Shown in pieces: positions 16,734 through 26,425 of a stretch of 64,000 nucleotides of DNA (its first letter is position 1; each line of letters begins with the position of its first letter). This stretch comes from JANOZM01 sp031429355 (lineage in GTDB: Bacteria; Pseudomonadota; Gammaproteobacteria; Burkholderiales; Burkholderiaceae_E): NCBI GenBank assembly GCA_031429355.1, contig JANOZM010000013.1:310001-374000 (forward strand), in the 5' to 3' direction. The notes under the pieces are model-generated. The model saw nothing but the letters and a program-made list of their open reading frames with translations, was not told the origin of the DNA and searched no databases. The translations under genes were made by a program, and so were the position numbers.

Positions 16734-17891
16734 TTGGCAACACGCTCTGGCGGTCGCGCCTCTGATCCACGTGCCTCAAAGTCTCGCGCGCCAAAAACAG
16801 GCGCGTCGAGATCGGGTGCGCCAGCTCGCAGTGGCCCTGCACCGCGTCCTAGCCTGCACCGCAAAGCGGAGCCGCTTGGCGACGCTCGCGGTGGGCGCCG
16901 AAGTAGTACTGGCGCCGTAGGCACGGGACGTGCAGATTCAACCGTTGAGGGACGCAGTACTGACCCTGCTCGTGGACCTGCACGCGGTTCCGCACGAGGT
17001 CCTGCATCTGGTGCAGTAGCGCCGCGCACTTTTAGTACCAAAGTGCCATTGCGTCGGCAAAAGAAACTTGATTTTGTACCTCAAGATCCCAAAACTGACC
17101 CGCGCTTTCCCGACGGCAAGCCGATATTTCAAAGCGATACTCAAGACTCCCAAGACAATGATTTGGCCAACGGTCAAATGCGTTTGTCTAAGCGCATGAG
17201 CGAGCTAGGATTGTGCTCGCGGCGCGAAGCCGATGTAATGATCGAACGTGGTTGGGTGTATGTAGATGGTGAGCGCGTGACCGAGCTTGGCACCAAAATT
17301 TTGCCACATCAAAAAATTATCCTAAATCAAGCAGCGCGCAATATGCAACAAGCGCGTGTAACGATCTTGCTGCACAAGCCAATGGGTTTTGTGTCTGGTC
17401 AACCTGAGCCAGGCTTCAAACCGGCTGTAAATTTAATTAACCCCGACAATTTAATGTCAGGGCAAGCAGAATTTAACCCGAACCATTTAAGGGGTTTAGC
17501 CCCTGCCGGACGACTAGATATCGACTCGACTGGTTTATTGGTGATGACCCAAGATGGGCGGATTGCCAAGCAACTAATCGGCGAAAACTCTGAGATTGAT
17601 AAAGAGTATTTAGTGCGAGTGCAAGGACGCTTAACTGTGGAAGGTATGCGCGCCTTAAACCATGGCCTTAGCCTAGACGGTGTGGAACTAAAACCGGCTA
17701 AAGTGAGTTGGCAAAACGAAGACCAGTTGCGCTTTGTTTTGTGGGAAGGTCGTCATCGCCAAATTCGCAGAATGTGCGAACTAGTAGGGCTGCAAGTTAT
17801 TGGTTTAAAACGCATTCGAATTGGTCGCGTAACCTTGTCAACTTTGCCGGTTGGGCAATGGCGCTACTTAGCACCTCACGAGGTGTTTTAA
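16734..17891 (+). CDS. rluF: RluF-like 23S rRNA pseudouridine synthase with long disordered N-terminus
   Basis: This RsuA/RluB/RluF-family pseudouridine synthase modifies large-subunit rRNA. The S4 RNA-binding domain begins near residue 150 (MRLSKRMSELGLCSRREADVMIERGWVYVDG). The catalytic Asp lies in APAGRLDIDSTGLLVMTQDG. The C-terminal WEGRHRQIRRMCELVGLQVIGLKRIRIG is the family core. The first 140 residues are rich in Ala, Arg, Gly, Pro and Ser and look disordered. Translation probably starts at a TTG 2 bp after the upstream stop. RluB is an alternative name; the C-terminal end resembles RluF more. Confidence 0.85.
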   Translation: MATRSGGRASDPRASKSRAPKTGASRSGAPARSGPAPRPSLHRKAEPLGDARGGRRSSTGAVGTGRADSTVEGRSTDPARGPARGSARGPASGAVAPRTFSTKVPLRRQKKLDFVPQDPKTDPRFPDGKPIFQSDTQDSQDNDLANGQMRLSKRMSELGLCSRREADVMIERGWVYVDGERVTELGTKILPHQKIILNQAARNMQQARVTILLHKPMGFVSGQPEPGFKPAVNLINPDNLMSGQAEFNPNHLRGLAPAGRLDIDSTGLLVMTQDGRIAKQLIGENSEIDKEYLVRVQGRLTVEGMRALNHGLSLDGVELKPAKVSWQNEDQLRFVLWEGRHRQIRRMCELVGLQVIGLKRIRIGRVTLSTLPVGQWRYLAPHEVF

Positions 17892-20800
17892 TGACTCGTT
17901 TTAACCAGCGCTAAACTGATTGTTTTAGCGGTCAATTTCTCACTGCCTAAATTTTGCGTTAGGCGAGCGTTTAAATTAGCCCAGTCGACCCGATCCAATT
18001 CTTGATCTTGGTTGTAGCAACTAAACACCACCGATTTTTTTCCTGTAATGGGGTCGGTGTGTTCTTGTAAACACTGCCCGCAAATTTCTTTCATCATGCA
18101 TTGCATAGGGGAATTAATCGACCCGACCGCGTGATGATGCGCTTTTAAGTACGGCTTTAATTCATTGTGTCTAGCACGAGCAACCGCTGCCATCATGCGG
18201 TCCGAACCGATTGCAATAATTCGATCGACCGTGTTGACTTGAATTGAATTTTTTGTTGGACTTGCAGATAAATTGTTGTCAAGCGACCCGTCCGCGTAAC
18301 TACGAATGGCTTGCACAATATTGCCAACAAAGCTCTTGTCCTGCGGCCGAGCAGGGTTGGTTTTAAAACCCGGCGCTTCATCGCAACACCACACGATGGT
18401 ATCGGCGGCAGCTTCAATTTCTTCTATTTTGTAGCGATCAATGATCTTTTTATAGCCTGCGAAATACAGCACGGTGCAACCCGCAGCCCGCAACGCTGCG
18501 CCAATCGAGAATAAGACCGCATTACCTAAACCACCGCCAACCAACATGACGGTTTCGTTGCGTGGAATTTCTGTTGGCGTGCCCGTTGGGCCCATTAATA
18601 CAACTTCTTCATTCGGTTGTAGATCGATACATAAATTACTTGAACCACCCATCTCCAGCACGATAGTCGATAGTAGGCCCTGTTCTTTATCGACCCACGC
18701 GCCGGTTAAAGCCAAACCTTCCATTTGCAAAGTAGCGGTTCCGGAAGCTAAGTGGGAAGCGCGGCGTGCACTGGTTTCAAAGTTCTGCAATCGATAAAAC
18801 TGGCCCGGCTCGAAGTTACGTGCTGCCCACGGTGCTTTTACTACGACCTCAACAATGGTGGGCGTTAAGCGACGTACCACGTGAACACGAGCAGTAAGAC
18901 CTTCCCGTAATTGAGTAATAAATTCTGAATTGGATTTGCCACTGCTTACGGGTATTTGGTTAACTACTTGCGAAACAATTGGATATCCGTTTTTGGCCGA
19001 GCCCATCGCTTTAACTACGTTACCAAAAAAGCTTGGATGGACGTCACCAAAAAAACTAACAAAGCGGCCGTCTTTTGTTTTGTGCGTCAGCACTTGAACC
19101 GCATTGGGTTTAGCAATGGCTGATTCTGCGGAAACGTTTAATCCTGATTCATCAATCGTTTGAAAGTATTTACCATCAAGTTTAAAGCGATCACCGTCTT
19201 CTCGCGCTAACACAGTATTGGGGGATGTTCCTGCAGCAATAAAAATAGCCCGCGCTGGCAAGCGTTTGTGTACTGATGCGGCACCGGTAGTTTCAACCGA
19301 CTCAAAATTAATGGCCTGCACTGCGCCGAAGGCATCAACGTCAAAGTCTTTTGGATTTAATTGCTGGGCAAAATAAATGCCTTCCTCAAGGGCCTTTTCT
19401 ACTTCTTCATGATTCAATGTATAAGAAGGCGCATCAATTAGTCGTTTACGGTAGGCAATAGTTGCGCCGCCCCAACCACGCAGTAGTCCAATAATATTTG
19501 GCTCGCGGTTTTGCATTTGCGCTTGCTCGCGTTCGTTACGAATCGCTTGAGCATGCAACATAAATTCTTGCCCTATGCCACGCTCTTCATCGCTTAGGTC
19601 GCTGTCCCATACAATGCCCTGCGCGGATAAACTTTCGACGCGCAGCAAAAATTTTTCTATTTGCACGACGTAGTAGGCAAGTGATTCGGTAGCGGTATCA
19701 ATGGCTGTTAGACCACCGCCAATAACCACGATGGGCAAACGAACTTGTAGGTTGGCAATTGAATCTTTTTTGCCAGCCCCCGTTAGTTGTAGCGCCATTA
19801 AAAAGTCGCTAGCAACCCGTACGCCGCGGGCCAGACCATTGGGAATATTTAAGGTGGTTGGTTTGCCCGCGCCAATCGCTAGCGCAATATGATCAAATCC
19901 AAACGCGAAGGCTTGTTCTGCGGTAAGTGTGCCACCAAAGCGAACTCCACCAAACAATTCGAATTGCGTGCGCCGCTGCAACAATAAACGAACCACGCGT
20001 AAAAAGTTTTTATCCCAACGCACGGTAATGCCGTATTCGGCAACGCCACCAAAGCCAGCCAATACGCGTTCGTCTAACTCCTCGACTAAAGTGCTTACGT
20101 CAAATATTGGCTTGTAGCCTTGCCCATCTTTGCCAATTAAATCGGCAGGTAAAGGTTCTATTTTTAACCCATCAATAGCAACGACCTGATGGCCGTCGTT
20201 CATTAAGTGGTGCGCCAACGTAAAGCCCGCCGGGCCTTGGCCAACCACCAGCACGCGTTTGCCGGTATCCGCAAGCGGAAATGGGCGGTAAATATTTAAC
20301 GGGTTCCAGCGGGTTAGCAGCGAGTAAATCTCGAACCCCCAAGGCAGCGCCAAGACGTCTTTAAGCGTCTTGGTTTCAACTTCGGGAATATTGACTGCAT
20401 CTTGTTTTTGATAAATGCAAGCTTTCATGCAGTCATTGCAAATACGATGCCCAGTTGCTGCGACCATCGGATTGTCAACGCAAACCACCGCGAGGGCACC
20501 AATTGGAACGGCTTGTGCTTTTAATTGTTGAAACTCAGAGATACGTTCTTCAAGTGGGCAACCGGCCAAGGTAACACCGTGGACACTTTGCTTAAAGGCT
20601 TCCTTGCCCTTGGCCGATTCACGTTGTTTATGTTTTAGCCCTTTGCTGCAAGAGTCGCGCCCTTGTGCATGGCACCAAATGCAATAGTTAGCCTGATCTA
20701 ACGCATAGGCTAAATTACGTCCGTGATCGGTTAATCTAAACCCTTCGCGCCGGCGTAAATGTTTAGGCTCAAAATGAATAACGGCAACAGAGTGTTCATT

Positions 20801-21529
20801 TACCGATTTCGTTTTGACGTGCGGCACCAAATGATCGGGGTCAACACCATTAGCCATTTTAAACAAAACGCCCGCGCTGTGTTTGGCTCGACCTGCTGGG
20901 TGATGTACTGCCCATGCCGCATATTGTTTAGCGGCTTCTAGTGCGTTCTGAGCGTTCGCAAAATTCGCATTTTCCTCGGCTATTGCCTGCCATTGTGTAA
21001 CGGCAATTGCAAAGTCTAATTCGCCCCAGTTTTGGGGTAACAAGGTGGTAATTTTTAACTCGACTGTTGCTTGTTCTAATGCCAACGCATCTTCAATGGG
21101 AATGGCCCGCAGTGCAACGCGTTGTACAAATTTACGTTTTGCCAAAAAAAGCGGGGCAAGGTCGGCATGTTGTTGTTGCAACTGATCGACCGCAACTTCA
21201 ATGCCAAACAACTGTGCTAAAAATTCTTCTAACTCAGGTGCTAGCACTAAAATTAATTGACTATGAGCAAGCTCGGTTAGGGCAGCAGGATCGGATCTAG
21301 CCTTTTGTAATTGTTCGGATAAGGCAGGTTCGCGTTTGCTTAAAAATTTAACAAAGTGTTCGTCTAATTGACGTAGGCCCGCTGTGGCATATAAATCGAA
21401 TAATGTAAGCCCATGCAGCAACGACAGTGTTGGATTTGTTTTGTCAGCAACCAAGCTTTGATTGGTTAATTCACCGCTATTGGCTACGGCACCGATTTTG
21501 GCCGATTGATGCTTAATTCTGTCGTTCAT
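17888..21529 (-). CDS. 1213-residue multidomain FAD/Fe-S oxidoreductase (GltD-like plus PyrK-like)
   Basis: This large flavoprotein fuses at least three parts. The N-terminal 400 residues carry cysteine clusters (NYCIWCHAQGRDSC and GHRICNDCMKACIYQ) that could hold Fe-S clusters. The middle is a GltD-like pyridine-nucleotide oxidoreductase with VLVVGQGPAGFTLAHHL and VVIGGGLTAIDTATESL. The C-terminal 330 residues resemble ferredoxin-NADP reductase/PyrK: RRASHLASG, MLVGGGLGNAVLFSIGAAL and the terminal CMMKEICGQC with VFSCYNQDQ. This architecture suggests electron transfer between NAD(P)H and a low-potential or bifurcating partner, but the substrate is unknown. The 3' end overlaps the convergent pseudouridine synthase gene by four bases. 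Confidence 0.8.
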   Translation of the reverse strand: MNDRIKHQSAKIGAVANSGELTNQSLVADKTNPTLSLLHGLTLFDLYATAGLRQLDEHFVKFLSKREPALSEQLQKARSDPAALTELAHSQLILVLAPELEEFLAQLFGIEVAVDQLQQQHADLAPLFLAKRKFVQRVALRAIPIEDALALEQATVELKITTLLPQNWGELDFAIAVTQWQAIAEENANFANAQNALEAAKQYAAWAVHHPAGRAKHSAGVLFKMANGVDPDHLVPHVKTKSVNEHSVAVIHFEPKHLRRREGFRLTDHGRNLAYALDQANYCIWCHAQGRDSCSKGLKHKQRESAKGKEAFKQSVHGVTLAGCPLEERISEFQQLKAQAVPIGALAVVCVDNPMVAATGHRICNDCMKACIYQKQDAVNIPEVETKTLKDVLALPWGFEIYSLLTRWNPLNIYRPFPLADTGKRVLVVGQGPAGFTLAHHLMNDGHQVVAIDGLKIEPLPADLIGKDGQGYKPIFDVSTLVEELDERVLAGFGGVAEYGITVRWDKNFLRVVRLLLQRRTQFELFGGVRFGGTLTAEQAFAFGFDHIALAIGAGKPTTLNIPNGLARGVRVASDFLMALQLTGAGKKDSIANLQVRLPIVVIGGGLTAIDTATESLAYYVVQIEKFLLRVESLSAQGIVWDSDLSDEERGIGQEFMLHAQAIRNEREQAQMQNREPNIIGLLRGWGGATIAYRKRLIDAPSYTLNHEEVEKALEEGIYFAQQLNPKDFDVDAFGAVQAINFESVETTGAASVHKRLPARAIFIAAGTSPNTVLAREDGDRFKLDGKYFQTIDESGLNVSAESAIAKPNAVQVLTHKTKDGRFVSFFGDVHPSFFGNVVKAMGSAKNGYPIVSQVVNQIPVSSGKSNSEFITQLREGLTARVHVVRRLTPTIVEVVVKAPWAARNFEPGQFYRLQNFETSARRASHLASGTATLQMEGLALTGAWVDKEQGLLSTIVLEMGGSSNLCIDLQPNEEVVLMGPTGTPTEIPRNETVMLVGGGLGNAVLFSIGAALRAAGCTVLYFAGYKKIIDRYKIEEIEAAADTIVWCCDEAPGFKTNPARPQDKSFVGNIVQAIRSYADGSLDNNLSASPTKNSIQVNTVDRIIAIGSDRMMAAVARARHNELKPYLKAHHHAVGSINSPMQCMMKEICGQCLQEHTDPITGKKSVVFSCYNQDQELDRVDWANLNARLTQNLGSEKLTAKTISLALVKTSH

Positions 21530-21608
21530 GTTTAATACTGTCGTTCATTTAACTGCTTTTGTCTGGGGCATTCACAACACTAAAGCATACCGACAATCAA
21601 ATGTACTG

Positions 21609-23213
21609 TCAGCTTATTTGGACGTCCTTTTGCAAATCGATTCGCTGAAATAGCGCGATTGCTTGGGCACGTGCGCCAATTAGGTGTAACCGACCCGCAT
21701 GAAGTTTTAAATCTCCGGCCACTGCGCGCAGTTCCTCGGCAAAGCTGACATCAATAAATTGCACATCGCTAAGGTCGACTTGTATAGTTGCCGCTGGATG
21801 GCTGCGGGCCAATTCGGCGAGTTCATCCAGAACGCTAATCGAGCCAAAGAACAAAACACCCGAGGCTTGAAACTTAATTTCTCCATTGTTTGTTCCTTTG
21901 GTTTCATCTAATCCGTTTGCGCTGTTGATCTGAAGGCGCAACGAACTCAAGCCACGCATCCGATGAATAAAGAAAAAACAAGCCAGCAACAAACCCACTT
22001 CGACGGCAACGGTGATATCAAAAGTAACTGTTAACAAAAAGCTAGCCAATAAAACCAGTTGATAACTATGCTTGTGTTGACGCAAAGTGTTAAACGCAGA
22101 CCAATCGCCCATGTTCCAAGCCACCACGATTAAAACCGCGGCGAGGCTAGCCATTGGAATATGTTTTGCAAAAGGCGCAAATATTAAAACCAAGAGCAAC
22201 AGCGTCAGCGCATGAACCATACTGGACACTGGAGTTTGCGCGCCACATTTAATGTTTGTAACGGTACGCGCTAAAGTTCCGGTCGCTGCAAATCCGCCAA
22301 ACAAAGGTGTAATAAAGTTAGCGGCGCCTGTAGCCATTAGTTCTTGGTTTGAGTCGTGTCGGTCGCCCGTCATTTTGTCGGCGACGCGGGCGCATAACAA
22401 TGATTCGACCGCGCCCAAAAAGGCAATCGATAATATCGGGCCGACTAAATTTTGGACTGTGCTCCAACTAAGACTAGGCAAAATTGGGCTCGGCAGCGAT
22501 TGCGGAATACCGCCGAATCGCGAGCCAATCGTTTCAACCGGAAAATTAAACAACGCAACGGAAATTGCCCCAACACAAATAACAATCAGTGAAGCAGGGA
22601 GTTTGCCTAACGTAAGCGAGAGTCGATTGGCTAATTTTGGCCATGCAAACAAAAACACAATACTTAAAAAGCCAAGCGCGACCGCATTTGGATTAATGCT
22701 AGCGATAGAATTCGAAAGTGTGGCAACTTGCGAAAAAAAATTAGCCGGCATTTTTACAATGCTTAAGCCCAACAAATCACGCAATTGTGCAAACGCGATG
22801 ATCACTGCAATGCCATTGGTAAAACCAATGATTACCGGGAGGGGGACATAGCGAATGCTACCGCCTAAACGTAAAGCACCCAGCAAGAACATTAGGACGC
22901 CGGCCATCATGGTCGAAATAATTAAACCCGAAACACCATGCTTTTCTACAATGCCATACAACAAACCAACAAATGCGCCGGCGGGCCCCGCTATTTGTAA
23001 ACGGACTCCGCCTAGCAGGGCCACAACCAAACCAGCAACAATCGCCGTCACAATGCCTTGTTCGGGCTTTACTCCGGACGCAATTCCAAAGGCCATCGCT
23101 AGGGGCAAAGCAATTATTCCAACTGTAATACCCGCCGAAACATCTTTAGCAAACTTTGCGCGATTGTAGTCACGCAAGCTGCTTAAAATATTCGGAGAAA
23201 AGTTAAATTGCAC
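21609..23213 (-). CDS. SulP-family anion transporter with STAS domain
   Basis: This 534-residue membrane protein of the SulP/SLC26 family transports inorganic anions such as sulfate or bicarbonate. The membrane part (about residues 15-400) includes AGITVGIIALPLAMAFGIAS and AVESLLCARVADKMTGDRHDSNQEL, the conserved sulfate-transporter region. A C-terminal STAS domain follows (IQVDLSDVQFIDVSFAEEL). Substrate cannot be assigned from the sequence. It lies between metG and the large oxidoreductase, all on the minus strand. Confidence 0.9.
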   Translation of the reverse strand: MQFNFSPNILSSLRDYNRAKFAKDVSAGITVGIIALPLAMAFGIASGVKPEQGIVTAIVAGLVVALLGGVRLQIAGPAGAFVGLLYGIVEKHGVSGLIISTMMAGVLMFLLGALRLGGSIRYVPLPVIIGFTNGIAVIIAFAQLRDLLGLSIVKMPANFFSQVATLSNSIASINPNAVALGFLSIVFLFAWPKLANRLSLTLGKLPASLIVICVGAISVALFNFPVETIGSRFGGIPQSLPSPILPSLSWSTVQNLVGPILSIAFLGAVESLLCARVADKMTGDRHDSNQELMATGAANFITPLFGGFAATGTLARTVTNIKCGAQTPVSSMVHALTLLLLVLIFAPFAKHIPMASLAAVLIVVAWNMGDWSAFNTLRQHKHSYQLVLLASFLLTVTFDITVAVEVGLLLACFFFIHRMRGLSSLRLQINSANGLDETKGTNNGEIKFQASGVLFFGSISVLDELAELARSHPAATIQVDLSDVQFIDVSFAEELRAVAGDLKLHAGRLHLIGARAQAIALFQRIDLQKDVQIS

Positions 23214-23275
23214 GGGGTGAATTTATTGTTAACTACAGTTGGTTTAAATTTTTATTGGTTTCAATTGTGCTTGAT

Positions 23276-25417
23276 CTATTTAACGCGCATGCCAGGCAGT
23301 GCCCCCGCGTGTGGCTCCAAAATATAAAGACCCGGTTGATCTTTTTCGCCCGATGCCGCCAACACCATACCCTCACTCATACCAAATTTCATTTTGCGTG
23401 GCGCAAGGTTTGCCACCATCACGGTGTATTTGCCAATCAAGCTTTCGGGCGCATAAGCCGACTTAATACCCGAGAACACATTACGCGTTTTTTCTTCGCC
23501 AACATCTAAAGTGAGTTGCAGCAACTTGTCGGAACCCTCAACCGCTTTGCAGTCAATAATTTTTGCAATTCGCAAATCGACCTTAGCAAAGTCATCGATA
23601 GAAATAAAACCGTTGGCTTCTGCAGTGCTAGCTGCTGCTAGGGCCGCAACGGGTTTTACTTTAGCTACCTTGGTTACAACCGGCTCGGTAGGTGCTTCAA
23701 ATAATGCTTCCATGTGCTTAATATCAACGCGAGTCATTAAGTGTTGGTAGGCATTAACAGTTTTCGGTGCTTGAGCAGCGTCGTCCCAAATAAAGTCTCG
23801 GTCACTGCCAAACAACTCGCGGGCTACTCGGGTTGTGGTCGCTGGTAACACAGGGGCCAACAAAACGCTAAGCGTTTTAAAACCAAATAGCGTGTTGCTA
23901 CAAACTTGCTGCAATTGTTGATGTTTGGCACTGTCTTTAGCCAATAACCAAGGTTGTGCTTCATCAAAGGCTTGGTTAATTGCATCGGCAAACGTCATTA
24001 ATTCGCGAATAGCGCGGCCTGTTTCGCGTTCTTCAAACAACTGTGCAACATTGGCGGCTATTTCGATAGCGCGTTTTTGCAATGCTTCTAGGTCGGTGCC
24101 GTAGCTTAATGCGCCCGAGAAATACTTAGTAATAAAATTAGCAGCGCGACTGGCAATGTTAACGTACTTGCCAACCAAGTCGCTATTAACCCGCGCCATA
24201 AAATCATCCGCCACGAAATCTAAATCTTCAACGCGACCGTTTACTTTAGCGGCGAAGTAATAGCGTAACCACTCTGGGTTTAGCCCGTGCTCTAAATAGC
24301 GCAACGGCGAAATTCCTGTGCCTCTGCTTTTAGACATTTTTTCGCCGTTGACGGTAACAAAACCATGGACGTTTACTTTGTTAGGTACTTTGTAACCGGC
24401 AAAGTGCAACATGGCTGGCCAAAACAAGGTGTGAAAGTAAACAATATCTTTGCCAATAAAATGAATTTGCTCGGTATTTGGATCGCTTAAAAACGCGTCG
24501 AAATCAATACCTTTTAAATCACAATAATTTTTAAAGCTGGCCAAATACCCAACCGGTGCATCTAACCAAACATAAAAGTATTTGTCGGTTGTATCCGGAA
24601 TCGGAATACCAAAGTAGGGCGCATCACGGGAAATATCCCAATCGGCCATGCCACTACTGACGGTTGGGCTGCCATCGGCATTGGTTTCATCTGGCTTGCC
24701 TACTAACCACTCGGATGCTTTGTTAAAGACTTCACTTTGCAAACGTCCGTGCCCAGTCCATTCGCGTAAAAATTCGATACAACGTGGATCGCTAAGAGCA
24801 AAAAAATGATGCTCGGACGATTTAAGAACGGGCACCGCCCCGGTTAACGAACTGCGCGGATTGATTAGATCGGTCGGCGCATAAACGGCACCACACACTT
24901 CACAGTTGTCGCCGTTTTGGTCTGCAGCGCCACATTTTGGGCAGGTACCTTTGATGTAGCGGTCCGCCAAAAACATCCCCTTGACGGGATCGTAAAATTG
25001 CTCGATCGATTTTTTAGTAATTAATCCGGCAGTCCTTAGTTTGCGATATATATCTTGCGAAAGTTCGGTGTTTTCGGGCGAATGAGTGCTGTGCCAATGA
25101 TCAAATGAAATGCTAAAGCCGTTTAAATATTGCGGGCGTCCCGCTGCAATACGCGCTACTAATTGCTCGGGCGTGATGCCTTCAGATTCGGCTTGCAACA
25201 TAATTGGTGCGCCATGCGCATCGTCCGCACAAACGAAATGCACCTCGTGGCCCTGCATCCGTAACGCACGCACCCAAGTATCGGCCTGAATGTATTCCAT
25301 CATGTGTCCGACATGAAAAGGGGCATTGGCATAGGGTAGGGCTGTCGTTACAAACAATTTGCGTTTGACTTTGGGTTTGTTAACGGATGCGGTTGTTGAG
25401 CTAACGGGGCTATTCAT
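23276..25417 (-). CDS. metG: methionine-tRNA ligase
   Basis: MetG charges tRNA-Met with methionine. The class I HIGH-like motif is HVGHMMEYIQADTW, the KMSKS motif is NGEKMSKSRGTGI, and a zinc-knuckle insert has CPKCGAADQNGDNCEVCGAVY. The C-terminal OB-fold tRNA-binding domain (about residues 610-713) has DDFAKVDLRIAKIIDC and VMVANLAPRKMKFGMSEGM, so this is the dimeric long form (713 residues). An Ala-rich linker of roughly 30 residues joins the parts. It is divergent from the ModA-like gene. Confidence 0.97.
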   Translation of the reverse strand: MNSPVSSTTASVNKPKVKRKLFVTTALPYANAPFHVGHMMEYIQADTWVRALRMQGHEVHFVCADDAHGAPIMLQAESEGITPEQLVARIAAGRPQYLNGFSISFDHWHSTHSPENTELSQDIYRKLRTAGLITKKSIEQFYDPVKGMFLADRYIKGTCPKCGAADQNGDNCEVCGAVYAPTDLINPRSSLTGAVPVLKSSEHHFFALSDPRCIEFLREWTGHGRLQSEVFNKASEWLVGKPDETNADGSPTVSSGMADWDISRDAPYFGIPIPDTTDKYFYVWLDAPVGYLASFKNYCDLKGIDFDAFLSDPNTEQIHFIGKDIVYFHTLFWPAMLHFAGYKVPNKVNVHGFVTVNGEKMSKSRGTGISPLRYLEHGLNPEWLRYYFAAKVNGRVEDLDFVADDFMARVNSDLVGKYVNIASRAANFITKYFSGALSYGTDLEALQKRAIEIAANVAQLFEERETGRAIRELMTFADAINQAFDEAQPWLLAKDSAKHQQLQQVCSNTLFGFKTLSVLLAPVLPATTTRVARELFGSDRDFIWDDAAQAPKTVNAYQHLMTRVDIKHMEALFEAPTEPVVTKVAKVKPVAALAAASTAEANGFISIDDFAKVDLRIAKIIDCKAVEGSDKLLQLTLDVGEEKTRNVFSGIKSAYAPESLIGKYTVMVANLAPRKMKFGMSEGMVLAASGEKDQPGLYILEPHAGALPGMRVK

Positions 25418-25601
25418 TTATTGCAATTCGATTTTTTGTGGGGCGGAAGAATCCAAGTTTACCAGTGGGGCGGGCCGTCACGACAATTGAAGCAAAGTAA
25501 TGTTTGTCATCCGAACTTGCTAAGTTTCGTTAAAACATTTGATTTGGTAATTTGTGCATCAATTCGCTGTGCTTTTTTCTGCTGGCTTTTAAAATAAAAA
25601 C

Positions 25602-26357
25602 ATGAATCGACGCAATCTTATTCGTTACTCGTTAGCAACCATGCCATTTTTGGGAGTGTTCAGCTCCCAAAGCGCCCGCGCGCAAACGGCGCAGCGAGTT
25701 TTGAAAGTAGCCGTAGCGGCCTCGTTAGTCGATGTAGTTCGCAGCATGGCCAAAGTGGTTGAAAAACAGCGCCCTGGTCTGACCATCGAGATCGAGTGGG
25801 GAGCGTCCGACGTGTTAGTAACCCGCATAGCCAATTTTGCAGCGTTTGATGTCGTCATGTTGTCGGACGACAATTCGATGTCGCGGCTGGTTGCTACTCG
25901 AAAGGTGTCAAGAGCACGCGTCCGCGAATTTGCCTCAAATAGTTTGGCCGTCGTTAGCAAGCAAAAGATAACCGAAATTGGCCAGTTGGCAGAGGATCGT
26001 TTTAGGCGCATAGCAATCGGAGATCCCGCCCAAGTACCAGCGGGACGTTATGCTCGCGAAGCTATGGTCTTGGCTAATGTTTGGGCAGACGTCGAGCCAA
26101 AATTGGTTCTAGCAATACACGTTCGCCAAGCTTTAGATTATGTGGTTCGAGGCGGGGTCGATGCGGCCCTCGTTTACCGCTCGGATACCTTAATTAAAGG
26201 GGTTAAGGGCCTCAATATTTTGCCCGTGCAAGCCTCTATAACCCACTATGTTGCGCCTGTTTTAGGCAGTGCTAATCAAGACGACGCGACAGCATTCATC
26301 GAGTTTGTAACCTCAGAATCGGCCCGCGTCGCGCTGAAGCAATTGCAATTCCAGTAA
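25602..26357 (+). CDS. ModA-like substrate-binding protein
   Basis: This 251-residue periplasmic binding protein resembles ModA, the molybdate/tungstate receptor of an ABC importer. The N-terminus RRNLIRYSL followed by a hydrophobic stretch and ARAQ is a Tat- or Sec-type signal. The motifs VAVAASLVDVVRSMAK, AAFDVVMLSDD, RRIAIGDPAQVPAGRYA and AALVYRSDTL follow the ModA pattern. No modB/modC lies beside it. Molybdate would feed the formate dehydrogenase encoded 27 kb away, but that link is only plausible. Some family members bind other oxyanions. Confidence 0.82.
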   Translation: MNRRNLIRYSLATMPFLGVFSSQSARAQTAQRVLKVAVAASLVDVVRSMAKVVEKQRPGLTIEIEWGASDVLVTRIANFAAFDVVMLSDDNSMSRLVATRKVSRARVREFASNSLAVVSKQKITEIGQLAEDRFRRIAIGDPAQVPAGRYAREAMVLANVWADVEPKLVLAIHVRQALDYVVRGGVDAALVYRSDTLIKGVKGLNILPVQASITHYVAPVLGSANQDDATAFIEFVTSESARVALKQLQFQ

Positions 26358-26425
26358 GCGGTCCGCCACAGCTCAATTGCTTTCCCTGCTAGCATTACGA
26401 AAACGCCCACGGCATAGAGGAAACA

